Shown here in pieces: positions 37,568-47,229 of a stretch of 64,000 nt of DNA (the first letter of the stretch is position 1; each line of letters starts with the position of its first letter). This DNA is from Montifringilla adamsi. Taxonomy: Eukaryota > Chordata > Aves > Passeriformes > Passeridae. The DNA is taken from contig JAGGNK010008670.1 in assembly GCA_017590115.1 (NCBI GenBank), positions 6,071,677 through 6,135,676 on the forward strand, written 5' to 3'. A program made the translations under genes and the position numbers. Under the pieces are notes generated by a model that was given only the letters and a program-made list of their open reading frames with translations, ran no database searches and had not been told where the DNA came from.

Positions 37568-37633
37568 GTGTGTGTGTCTGTGTGTCTGTGTGTGTGTCTG
37601 TGTGTCTGTGTGTCTGTGTGTCTGTGTCTGTGT
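37568..37633. repeat. (TG)n/(TCTG)n microsatellite
   Basis: Alternating TGTGTG and TCTG units continue without other bases for about 66 bases. Confidence 0.95.
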
Positions 37634-37717
37634 AGAATGGAAATACTTAGAAAACAGGAGTGAACAGCAGCACATCTGCCTTGTAGCTCAGTGTGTCCTG
37701 CAGGTGCAGTGACTTAC

Positions 37718-37782
37718 CTGTGGCTCTGCAGGGAGTCACCACTCAAGGGCAAGTTGACAACAGCACTTCGCTGTAGCCAGAC
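37718..37782 (-). other. Candidate coding exon B, minus strand, unassigned
   Basis: Read leftwards, the acceptor GCTTGAACCTCAG|G and the perfect donor CACAG|GTAAGTC enclose 65 bases. One frame is open throughout, in fact for about 52 codons stop to stop, and gives Val-Trp-Leu-Gln-Arg-Ser-Ala-Val-Val-Asn-Leu-Pro-Leu-Ser-Gly-Asp. It ends with two bases of a codon, which one base of exon C completes as Arg. The donor is the strongest in this part of the window. The acceptor pyrimidine tract is poor. Codon-position bias is not informative at this length. It may be real or accidental; I recognise no family. Confidence 0.22.
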
Positions 37783-37799
37783 CTGAGGTTCAAGCAGCA

Positions 37800-39230
37800 G
37801 CTCCCCTTGACCTCCCACAGCAGCTTTGAGCTGGCACATCCCCAGCTCCTTCATGTTCTGCCATCACAACACTACAGCAAGGACAGCTTTCCCGATAGGA
37901 CTTTCTATCCCAAGTCTCTGCCTAATAGCTGACACCAGCCAGGTTTCCCAATCTTAAATTTTCAGTCAACTCCATAAATTGTTTGAGTGCCAGTGTTGTA
38001 TATACAGATCTACACTGGAACTGTGGCTTTGTGCTGCTCCATTTCATTAAACAAGCTGAACAATTCAGCAGCTGGTTTTATGCCTCCAGGCACTTGGGTC
38101 ATCTCTGACTTTTACTTGTCTCAAAGTTCACGTTTGCAATGAATGGCCTCTCTGGACCATGAGATAAAGTAAATGATAAAATCTTCCCCAATGAAGTGGC
38201 TCCCACCAGCACAGAGCAGGGAACAGGCCGGGCTAGGACTATCTTCCCATCACATTTTGCCAGCAGTTTTGCCATTTTTTGTCCTCCTTTTGCCAGCATC
38301 TGAATCGGGGGAGACCTGCACCATCCCCAAATCTCCACCCTTAGTTCAGTGTGACAGCAGAAGCCAAGCCAGACTTTAGCTCTCCCCTTCCAGAAGTATA
38401 ACAGAGTCCTTTTCTGCCTTGGCTGCACAGCAGCAGCGTTTGCTTCCCCCACACCCCAGCGAGGAAGGTTTTGCAACCTTGAAATGAACTGAAAAGATCT
38501 CGAGCAGGAGCTCCGCTCAGCAGCTTAGAGCTTGTCACACATCACATCCCCATCGCTTTCAGCTGGGTCTGAGACTGTTTTGCAAGTGACTAACGTGGAG
38601 CTGCAAAAGATTTAAAGCTTTCTAATAAATGCCATGTCCCCCCTTCACTGCACACAGACACAGACACACACACTGCATTATTCTAATGCCCTGCTAAGCT
38701 TTCTAACTCCTTCTTACATCACACGACATAATCAGCCATTTGGCCCTGAGTCAGTGTTTCCATGAAGCAGAGTCAGTGTAAAAAGCTTTCAAGGCACTGG
38801 GATTGTTTTTGCTTCTGTAATGCTTTAAAAATGCTATATCTTGGGACTGAAGACTATTCAGTGAAAACACGGCATTTCTGGACGCCTTTCAGTTCTTGCA
38901 TCAGAAATGCTGGCACTGGGAACCAAATTGTTCCCATATTTGAGCTTGGTACCAAAACATCAAGGTTTTGTTTGTGAAGTTTGTAAAAACAAATGACTAT
39001 AGACTTGAATATATTAATCATGGGGAAACGGAAACAGCTCGAGAGGACTGTCTGGCCCGCTTTGTACTTTACATAAACAGCAGGTCTTTGCTTACCAGTG
39101 GCCACATTTTGGGCCAGATGAAAGCAATTAGGATGCTTCACATGTGTGTTCAAGACTCAAGGCAGTATCGGGGCATGGCTGTGTTCCGACCAGCTCTGAA
39201 ATGCCAGAGCCCATGGGTGACAGAATTCAG
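37800..39230. other. Gene-free stretch
   Basis: Unique sequence with an AP-1-type TGAGTCA near 38748 and a strong minus-strand donor (CTG|GTAAGC) at 39096 that lacks a convincing acceptor. I see nothing else. Confidence 0.45.
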
Positions 39231-39235
39231 GGAGC

Positions 39236-39432
39236 TTTAGATTAGATATTAGGAAAAATTCCTCACAGCAAGCTGCCCAAGGAAGCTGTGAAGTCACCAT
39301 CCCTGGAAGTGTTAAAAACACATGGATGTGGCACCTGAAGACTTGCTTTAGTGGTGAACATAGAGGTGGTGCTGAGCTGACGGCTGGACTTCAAGACCTT
39401 AGAGGTCCTTTCCAACCTTAACAATTCTATTA
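39236..39432 (+). mobile_element. CR1 LINE 3' fragment
   Basis: TTAGATTAGATATTAGGAAAAATTC opens the segment. It is followed by CCTGGAAGTGTT, the GGACTTCAAGACC region and AGGTCCTTTCCAACCTTA, and it ends in AATTCTATT. That is the order of the avian CR1 3' end in sense orientation, including the degenerate ATTCTATG-type terminal repeat. The reverse transcriptase region is absent, as in nearly all CR1 copies, which are 5'-truncated. Divergence indicates an old insertion. Confidence 0.85.
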
Positions 39433-39439
39433 ATCCCTT

Positions 39440-40350
39440 TAGGAGTCTTTTGAGGATCCCTTTTGGGATCCCCTTCCAGCTGCTCTATGGGAATTGTACT
39501 CCAGCTTCTCAGCAGACATGTCCCAGCACCCTTTCCTTACCCCTAAAGACACTTAGGTGCCATCAAATGTGGTGTGGGGACAGGGGTGACACACTATCAT
39601 GTCATTTGATTGCTGATAAATATATTCCTCATCTCTGCTTATTACATGTTGTTACTCACCACTGCCCTGATTTATTTTGCTTTCCAAGGGGAGGAGTGGT
39701 GGAAACACTGTCAGGCCAGCAGCAAGGACAGCAGCACACAGGCATTTTGGAATATTTATGTTCATTCTTAGCCATCCCCTTCCTTTTTCTGTTTTTAGAA
39801 GCCAGAGTGCAATTTTTGCACTGGTTGCAAAGATTACGTGACACCAGTTGTAACTGCTGACAGGTTTAAATGTCATCTGAGAAAAGGAGTGGTGAGGAAG
39901 GCTGTGGTTTGAATTCTAACAGGGAGCAGGAGCTGGTTGGATATTGCTCTTTTGGGGGGATGCTTAGGAAAGGACCAGAAGGTCTCTCTGCTCTGAAGTG
40001 ATGCATGTAGCCAGCAGGAACAGTGTTTTCTGGAAAAATTGTGTGTTTGTAACAGAAATCTTCACAAACAGGTCTGCTCTCCTGTGGATAATAGTAGATT
40101 TTTTTTCCTAACAAAAAATGCTTCCTTTTTCCTCATGGGGAGAGCTCCCAAGCCCAGCCTCATCCCCAGTGAGGCACCATGACCAGGAACATTTTGATTC
40201 CCATTTGAAAGGGCATCACATGGTGACACAGGGTGTGTGTCTTGGCCCACAAAACTACCCAAAAAGAAAATCTCCCAGTCAGAGCTTTTAGCTTTGAATT
40301 GAAATGTTTGCCCCCAGATCTTCAAATTTCGACTTTTCAATTAAAAAAAT
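39440..40350. other. Gene-free stretch
   Basis: Unique sequence. A strong GTGAGT donor on the minus strand at about 39660 has no matching acceptor. I see no gene. Confidence 0.45.
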
Positions 40351-40354
40351 CTTG

Positions 40355-40375
40355 TTTTTTTTTTTTTTTTTTTTT
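40355..40375 (-). repeat. Poly(T), A21 on minus strand
   Basis: An uninterrupted run of 21 T. On the minus strand it is an A tract without a preceding polyadenylation signal, so a retroposon origin is possible but not shown. Confidence 0.9.
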
Positions 40376-40542
40376 GTTTAGGTCCAGTAGAAAGGACAGT
40401 TAATAACTTCCCTTTCTCTTTGGGGTAGAGGTGAGGCATGTGTTGTCTCTAAAAACCAAATAATAGCTCCTGAGTTTATCTCAAAGAAACCTCTAAATTT
40501 TTTGATGGTTATTATTAAGCGACAAGTTTTATCTGCTCTTAC

Positions 40543-40592
40543 CATCTCAGTACTAAGGGGGAAGTTGAAGAGTTTTCTAAGAACTTCTTAAA
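40543..40592 (-). other. Candidate exon E, minus strand, unassigned
   Basis: Read leftwards, GGTTTTCCCTGGCAG|TTT is a good acceptor and GAGATG|GTAAGAG a strong donor, enclosing 50 bases. A second, better acceptor (CTTCCCCCTTAG) would leave only a 10-base exon with the same donor. The first form is open in frame 0 (Phe-Lys-Lys-Phe-Leu-Glu-Asn-Ser-Ser) and ends with two bases over, which does not join exon B at 37.7 kb in its open frame without an exon between. It could be a non-coding exon or chance. Confidence 0.2.
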
Positions 40593-40974
40593 CTGCCAGG
40601 GAAAACCAACATTAGAGATAAACCACAGTATCTTAAAATCAGAAAATAGCTTCTCTCCAGCTGTGTTATCAAGCAGCAGCACAGCCCTGTGAAGTGCATT
40701 CATTGTGCAGCGACTGAAGAAAAAAAACTGGGGAAAACACTGGGAAGCACGAGGTGTATTTTTGGGCACCCACTGATGTGCACAACCTTCATCTGAGAAA
40801 GGAAAAAAACCTCTTAATCCCTCAAATATATCAGGATGTCTCCAGATTATCAGAGTCTAAAATTAGAAGAGATTGAAAAGTTATATATTTCTTTTATTTT
40901 AAAGAAATGTCTGCCAGAGCCTGCAGAAAAGCACTTGGCTGCTTCCAGGGGATGAGCAAGGACCAGCAGCTCCA

Positions 40975-40998
40975 TGTGTGTGTGTGTGTGTGTGTGTG
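40975..40998. repeat. (TG)12 microsatellite
   Basis: Twelve uninterrupted TG units follow CCA. Confidence 0.95.
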
Positions 40999-41047
40999 CA
41001 GCACAGATTCCCTGGTAATATTTTCCCTGATAATTTCCACATATATG

Positions 41048-41087
41048 GAATCATAGAATCATTTAGGCTGAAAAGACCTCTAAGAAC
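41048..41087 (-). mobile_element. CR1 LINE 3' end fragment
   Basis: GAATCATAGAATCATTTAGG and CTGAAAAGACCTCTAAGA are the reverse complement of the CR1 terminus, so the element points leftwards. Only about 40 bases remain before a second CR1 terminus begins at 41088. It is either an older CR1 cut by the next insertion or a duplicated terminus. Confidence 0.8.
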
Positions 41088-41280
41088 AGAATCACAGATT
41101 CATCAAGGTGGGAAGAGACCTTGAAGATCATCGTGTCCAACCATCAACCCAGCCCACCACAATCACCCCTAAACCATGCCCTCCAAGTGCCATCTCCAGA
41201 GGCCTCTGAACACTTCCACAGAAAGTGACTCCACCACCTCCCTGGGCAACTTACTTCAATGCTTCACCACTTTTTTAGTG
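41088..41280 (-). mobile_element. CR1 LINE 3' fragment
   Basis: It begins AGAATCACAGATTCATCAAG, then GGGAAGAGACCTTGAAGATC, GTGTCCAACCATCAACCCAG, CAAGTGCCATCTCCAGAGG, GACTCCACCACCTCCCTGGG and finally TTCAATGCTTCACCACTTTT. This is the reverse complement of the last about 190 bases of avian CR1. No coding part remains. It lies directly against the fragment at 41048-41087 in the same orientation. Confidence 0.9.
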
Positions 41281-41289
41281 ATTTTTTTT

Positions 41290-42000
41290 ATTTTTATTTT
41301 TAATCCCAGGTTTTCAGCTGGTTTGCTAAACCCCAAGGTTTAGCCTAAGGGTAGAAGGTGGAGGCAAGGACTGTGGCAAAGGCTTTTTGAAAAACACTGG
41401 TGTGTATTTATTTCAGTATAGTTAGTTATCCTACTGTAGTAGGATAAATGGGCCTAAGACCTAGTTTAGATGTTAAAGGAAATGCATCTGACACTAACTT
41501 CAATAGACTAATTCCAGATTTATATTACACTGAGCCTAGAGCCAGTGAATACACAGCACAGTGATAATTATAGAGAGCAATACAGAAAAACAAATCACCA
41601 TATTAAGAGAAACAAATAGATTCTGGAAAAGTGCCATGTTTTTAAACTGGGCCACAGTGACTCGGCCTGGTTGGTGCCTATTAGATCATCCTCATGTCCA
41701 GGCATTTGGTTTCTATATCTTAATCATGTTGAGAAGCTCAGGCAGAAGAAACAAAAAGCAATTATCTTTCCCTTAAGAGAATGGTGTATTTAAATAACAA
41801 TAATAATGATGAAAGGACACTGGGCCAAATAAAAACCACAGCAAAATGAAGGGAAAGGCAGATTCGATCTGACAGGACTTTCTCAGGCTTCCAGAGAGCA
41901 TTTTCTCCTGCCCTGCAAACCCCCCTCCCCCAGTCCACACAAAGCCAGAAGTTAAAGGTAAACATCTGTTTCTGCTTGCTAACCTTTCTTTCTTTCCTTA
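41290..42000. other. Gene-free stretch
   Basis: Unique AT-rich sequence. Its right end carries the polypyrimidine tract of the acceptor described in the next entry. Confidence 0.5.
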
Positions 42001-42001
42001 G

Positions 42002-42591
42002 GAGGCTCTTACTGCTGACAAGGGCACTGCACGTATTTCACTCAGAAGATCAAGCGAGGATAAAGGGAGCGGTTTCCTGCTCCTAAAAGCCGCCCGTGCC
42101 AGCTCGGTCATGCTGCTTAAGCACGGCCCTTCGTCATCGCCAGCATGAATGAAAAGCCAAGGCAGCCCTGGGACACACAGAGATCTCTTATAAATCAGGA
42201 CAGCGAGCTGGCTCCTGGCTCTGACATTACCAAGCCACCATTTTTGACCTGTTTGTCATCGCTTGGTCCTCCAGGCATAGTCTCTGCGAGCCACAGCGTG
42301 GAGAAGGGTTGGGAGCAGCAGGAATTCCCCTGGGAAGCGGTTCTTGCCCTGCATGCAGCAGCACATCAGCTCCCCACCCCAGCCACATCCCTCCTGCCTC
42401 GCCTGGGGCTCCAGTGCTGCCCCTCTGAGCTGCTCCCCAGGCCCTGCATCACCCTGTTATGCAATGCCAAGTGACATTTTATTTAGGCTGTTTCAGAGGA
42501 GCAGGAAGAAAAGACACAACACAATGCTTTCCAAATGCCCTCAAGCCCTACTCTTTCCATCCCTATTTTTCATCTCCAGCCGTGGAGCCCC
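42002..42591 (+). other. Candidate exon, plus strand, probably non-coding
   Basis: A textbook acceptor precedes it: TTGCTAAC as branch point, then CTTTCTTTCTTTCCTTAG|G. The next strong plus-strand donor is CCCC|GTAAGT after 42591, giving a 590-base exon. A weaker internal acceptor (TTTTTCATCTCCAG) would make a 12-base alternative. The first 140 bases keep about nine CpG, unusual for the neighbourhood. Frames of 109 and 83 codons lie inside but neither has a recognisable domain, and a short upstream frame precedes the first. It is on the strand opposite to the other exon candidates, so it would belong to a separate, perhaps long non-coding, transcript. Confidence 0.25.
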
Positions 42592-42804
42592 GTAAGTGCC
42601 CCTGTCTCTGCCTGGGCAGACCCTGAGCCCCCACTCCATCGCCCTCTTTCCCAAGCCGGGGTGCCTGCCCGCTCCCTCCAGCTGACCCGGCACACCCCTC
42701 GCCCTCTGAAACATTGGAGAGATGAGATCATCCAGAGCAGCTCTAAGACAAACATCCTGACAGCCCTCACTAACATTTTCCACAGGTTTCTCAAGCTCCA
42801 TTAG

Positions 42805-42880
42805 CTCTTGCTAGATTCTATCGCGCAGCAGTCGCCACAATTAATGGCTTGTGTACTTTTGCACACACGGGTTCTTGTAA
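42805..42880. promoter_or_regulatory. Candidate short regulatory element
   Basis: TATCGCGCAGCAGTCGCCAC followed by AATTAATGGC keeps three CpG in a few bases and joins a homeodomain-type TAATTA-like core, in otherwise CpG-poor sequence with no repeat match. Constraint is inferred only. Confidence 0.15.
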
Positions 42881-42889
42881 TCCCCCTGC

Positions 42890-44100
42890 TCCTCTCTAAA
42901 CAGAGTCAAAATCACCATCCCAAGGCAGCAAACATGGTCAGTCAATCCATGGCTTGGCAATCACTTAGAACCTGTTTGTTTGATAAATTTCCCTCTATAA
43001 GGGAAACACCTCTATAAGGTGTTCTTCCCACCTACATGTATTACTCTAAAAAAACCCCATGGCCACCTGCCTTGTAGGGGGTGAACCATAAACAGAGGAG
43101 CATAAACCAAAGTAGCAGCTCAACTGAAAACCTTCATCTCAACAATTTGCCCACAAGGCTTGGGGTCCAAGGAAAACAGACCGAAACTTTCTTGTCTGGA
43201 TCTAAGCCTTGCCTAGAGCCATGATGAGAGGAAATGACGGAAGCAAGAGGAGAGGGGCTGCCCTATGGAGGCAGCGCTGAAAGGGAGATAGAAAAATGTG
43301 AGCTGTGAATCTTTCCGTTCTCCTAGGTGAAGGCCAGCACCTTTTCCTGCCCTGCAGCAGCATCCAAACATGCCCCTGGTGCTAAAAAAAAAATGGGTTA
43401 TCATGGGGGGATGTTAATGGGCACATCAGCAGCACCTACAGAGTCGTCATTATGTGGTTTAGGCAGGAATTGCTGATATTTACAGTGGATACCGTGGTGG
43501 TTTAAGCAGTATTTGGGTTTAGGAGCCATTACATTATTATGAAATATGCACACTGTTGGTGGATACTTAAAGTGCTGCTACACTGTGGCATAAACTCAGT
43601 ATTAATTTTGGCTCCACAGAGGAAATTGAAAATGGTGCCCTTGAAATCATTATGCTGAGCGAAATTCAGCAACAGGGGAAAAGACAGCCTGGAGGGAAAT
43701 AAGAGAAAATTTACTTCAGGCAGCCAAAAAGATCCCATGGGACTCACTCAGTCCAGGCTCAGGGATGTGGAGGATGTTGGGGGCAGCCTGGTAGGATGTG
43801 GGGGCTCTACACCATTGCTGTGCCTTCCTTAGCCCCAGCTGCTAGAAACCCTGAGAGCCCCTGGGGATGATGTTGTGCCTGTGAAATGTCATTTGGTCTA
43901 ATTTTAGCCCTGTTTATGTAACTGCTGTGTGATGGGAAGGTGCCACACTCCTGGAGGGGCTGTGCTGAGGACAAAACCTGTACCCACAACCTTAGAGCAG
44001 GACCTGTGTCTGCCAGGGCCTTCTGTCCCATGCACTGGATGCAGGCAGAACCTGAAAGGATTATACCTGAGTCTTGCAGGCTGTATCCTGACATCCAGTA
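42890..44100. other. Gene-free stretch
   Basis: Unique sequence. I see no exon or transposon. Confidence 0.5.
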
Positions 44101-44105
44101 GATTT

Positions 44106-44131
44106 TATATATATATATATATATATATATA
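44106..44131. repeat. (TA)13 microsatellite
   Basis: Uninterrupted TA units; perfect self-complementarity allows cruciform extrusion. Confidence 0.95.
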
Positions 44132-44450
44132 AATATCTGTAATATCAATAATGTATATAAAAATAAAGAAACCTACTTCAACTGTCACCCCAAAACATCC
44201 CCCCCACTGACTCCACATGTGCTGACCTCTCTGGAAAGAGCTTTGCAGAACCCAAATGACCAGCCCTGGTCTGTGGGCACAAGGGATTCAAAGTCTGTTT
44301 GAATGAGCATCAGAAATAAGTGGGGTTTATTGAACTGAGATAAATTCTTGGAACTCATCCATGTAGAAAGGAAATGCTCAGAATTCATCCGAGAGTTGAC
44401 TCAGACCTGCCCTTTCAACCTCATATCCTGACATTACAACCTGTCTATAT

Positions 44451-44469
44451 AAAAAAAAAAAAAAAAAAA
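44451..44469 (+). repeat. Poly(A) tract
   Basis: About 19 A followed by G and AAAA. No AATAAA or ATTAAA lies within 30 bases upstream. Confidence 0.85.
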
Positions 44470-44474
44470 GAAAA

Positions 44475-47000
44475 TTTCTACTGGGGCTTCAACATACAGA
44501 ACTGAGCTCAGAGAAAGAGGAAACAGAAAACTACAACCCTTGAATAGCTCCATGGGAACCACTGTTGGTGTGTGCTCTCCTTCTCTGGCTTAGGAGAGCA
44601 AAGCCCTGCAGCTGGAGCTGAGGCGAGGACCCGGCTCTACCTGGCCCCTGTGGGACCACACGTCACAGCCATTTTAGCTGGGAGCTGACAGGGCAAGCAG
44701 CTGTTCCCACTCCCCCAAAGCCTGTGATGAGCTGCAGGGGTGTCTCCAGCACAGCAGCATCCCTGGTCCCCTCAGCTCATCCCCCACAACTGCGGGGTGC
44801 AGACCACGGTGTGATGGACAGGGGCTCCCACGCCCGGGGGGACAAGCCCCACCAGCTTTTGGAGGAAAGCTGTGAGCAATCAGTGGATTTTCTTGTTCTC
44901 TCCCAGGATTTGCAGGAGCGGAGGTCTGGCTTGGTATGGCTCAGATTAGTTTTCATATATATAAAATTCTGCTGGCAACACAGCTGCCCTTTATTTAATG
45001 CAGATTGTGTGCACTCCCCAAGCAGAGAAACCATTACCTCACCGACTGGATACGATTTCTCAGCTCCCAGCCTTCAATAAAAATTCTAACACCTGCAAAC
45101 TTTTTAAACAAATTATGTATATTAGAGCAGAACCCCTTCCCCCCTCCACGTTCTTCTGAACTGCAGCCGTGTGTCTTGAAACCAAATCCTCTCCAAGACA
45201 TCTGGTCTGTGCTGGTGTGGTTATTACAGGCTCCCCTGTGGTGCTGGTGGCACTGAGCCCATGGACCTGCTCCACAAAGGCCACTGTGTAGCCAGGGCTC
45301 CCTCTGCCATGCTGGGAATCCAATGGATCACTTTCAAGAGCGCCTTAAAAAAAATAAAAATACAAACATTTTTGCATGTAAATGCAAAACAAAAAGATGG
45401 ACAGCAAAGGGTGAATCCTCAGCTTGTTTCTGCAGGTGTGGATATTGATGTTAGAGGCTGAAACACTTCACAGAAGCTTTTATCATAGATCTGTGCACAG
45501 GGGTACCAGAAAAAGTGTCTGGGCTGCAGAGACCAATAGGTAGGGGAGAACAGAGGTCTCCAGCTCACATTCCTGGGTGCAGTCCTCTGAAAAGCTGCTT
45601 TGCCCCCTCATCCCAGCAGTAAAAGGTGGTACACTTGAGCTCTTGAACAGCTGCTAACTAAGAGCCAGGCATGTTTCCACCAGACCCAGCACCCAGAAGG
45701 GCTGAATTCAGGTGTGTGCCAAGATTTGATAGAGCAGGGCCCAAGAAAAGGCTCATTCATCTGAAGAAGCCCAAACTTGTTTTCTTTTCCCCCAGATCTT
45801 CAGAGCATAATTCCCTTCCCAACAATTACCTGAAAGAATGAGAAAAGAGCTGCAACCCCCCACATCTCCCCACATCCTTGTGCAGCAGGAAAGCCCACGT
45901 GGAAACCTCATGAGCAGCCTTTGTCCTGGTGACATTTCCAGCCCAGTCACTAGGCCAGAGAGAGCACGGACAAGTTTAATTAAACATCCAGACTGTCTGG
46001 TGTTGCTTTATTATCACCTGAGCCTTCCCACTGCTTCTCAAGTGAGACCTGAGGCACAGAATCCTGAAAACGAATTAACAAGTTTATTTTGGTTGATTGA
46101 CCCAGACTTTGGAGCCATAGGAGAAAGAACAAGGGCTTGAAGTTCAGCAGAGCTCGGTGCCAAGTATCACTCCTCAGTGACAGCCCAGAGCTCAGCAGGA
46201 GATGTTTGACTTTCCCTACCCAACGTCCTGTCACCAGCAGCCTGTGCAAACCATGCAAATGCTGCAATTAGTATCAGAGATAAACCAGATCCATTAGTAG
46301 ATGGAAGGGGAACTCAATCTGTTTTACAAATGGAAATGAAGTAGCAGCCTCAATTATAGGATTTTTAAAAACATGCAATTTAGCAAAATGTTGATTTCCT
46401 TTTCGTTTACTTCGTTCTTTGTCTTTCAGATACTTCAGCTCAAGTAGCAGGCAGTATATTAAACGACCAGATTTTGGCAATGTATTTAATAATCAAGCTC
46501 AAATAAGTGCTCTTAGGAAATAATTTTATTTACAGTTGATCTGGGGAAGAATATTAAAGCTTGAGGATTTGGCTAAAATTATTATCCTACAGTAACATAT
46601 TTTGAAGGAAGGCACTTGGGCCATGGATGACTTGTACTAGTGACTCAGAGCACAGCATTTGACCTTTCCAAAAATTCATCATCTATTTGGGACACAGGGC
46701 AAGATTTGTCCTCCAGCTTCCCCCAGCCAGGATGGGCAGTCACCACCACAACAGCTTTAGCACCTCCCTTACCCGTGCTGCACCCTGAGCCCAGCAGGGA
46801 AGTTCTGGGGTTCCTGGCAAGCAGCTGAATCACTCCTCATCCACCAGATTCCCTCCTCCATACAGTTGCTTTATGCAGAGATATATTTCACCACATATTC
46901 TGCAGCAAGGCTGGAGTTTGGGAACACTACATCAAGATATTTCAGCATGTATATGCCTGTACAACAACTTTGTTTTTTAATTGGTCCAGCCCACGTTACT
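44475..47000. other. Gene-free stretch
   Basis: Mixed unique sequence. A GC-elevated patch at 44570-44890 gives overlapping frames on both strands. A juxtaposed acceptor and donor motif on the minus strand at 45830/45829 is described in the findings. No exon is supported. Confidence 0.45.
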
Positions 47001-47174
47001 GTTTAAATAATTGAAGGTGCTCAGCATTAAACATATTTTGCCATGCTTTCCCCATGGCACCTTTCCCACTCCAAACTGTTTGGAAGCTGAACAGAGACTA
47101 AGCATTAACTAATTAAATTTCTCAAAACAAAGGTTAATTAGTGTGTTTATTTTGGATTATATATGTATTGAATT

Positions 47175-47220
47175 ATTAAACACTATATGGTACCATAAAA
47201 AAAAAAAAAAAAAAAAAAAA
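47175..47220 (+). mobile_element. Retroposon-like 3' end with poly(A)
   Basis: ATTAAA, a standard variant polyadenylation signal, is followed after about 16 bases by an uninterrupted run of 24 A at 47197-47220. This is the arrangement left when a polyadenylated transcript is copied into the genome. The preceding few hundred bases are AT-rich and resemble a 3' untranslated region, but I recognise no parent gene and could not confirm a target-site duplication. CR1 is not the source because CR1 copies end in short ATTCTATG-type repeats rather than poly(A). Confidence 0.35.
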
Positions 47221-47229
47221 GGAAAGTAA

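Noticed and set aside
39236..41280. CR1 copies as possible active LINEs
   Set aside because: Only about 40-200 bases of 3' end remain in each; no reverse transcriptase or endonuclease region is present.
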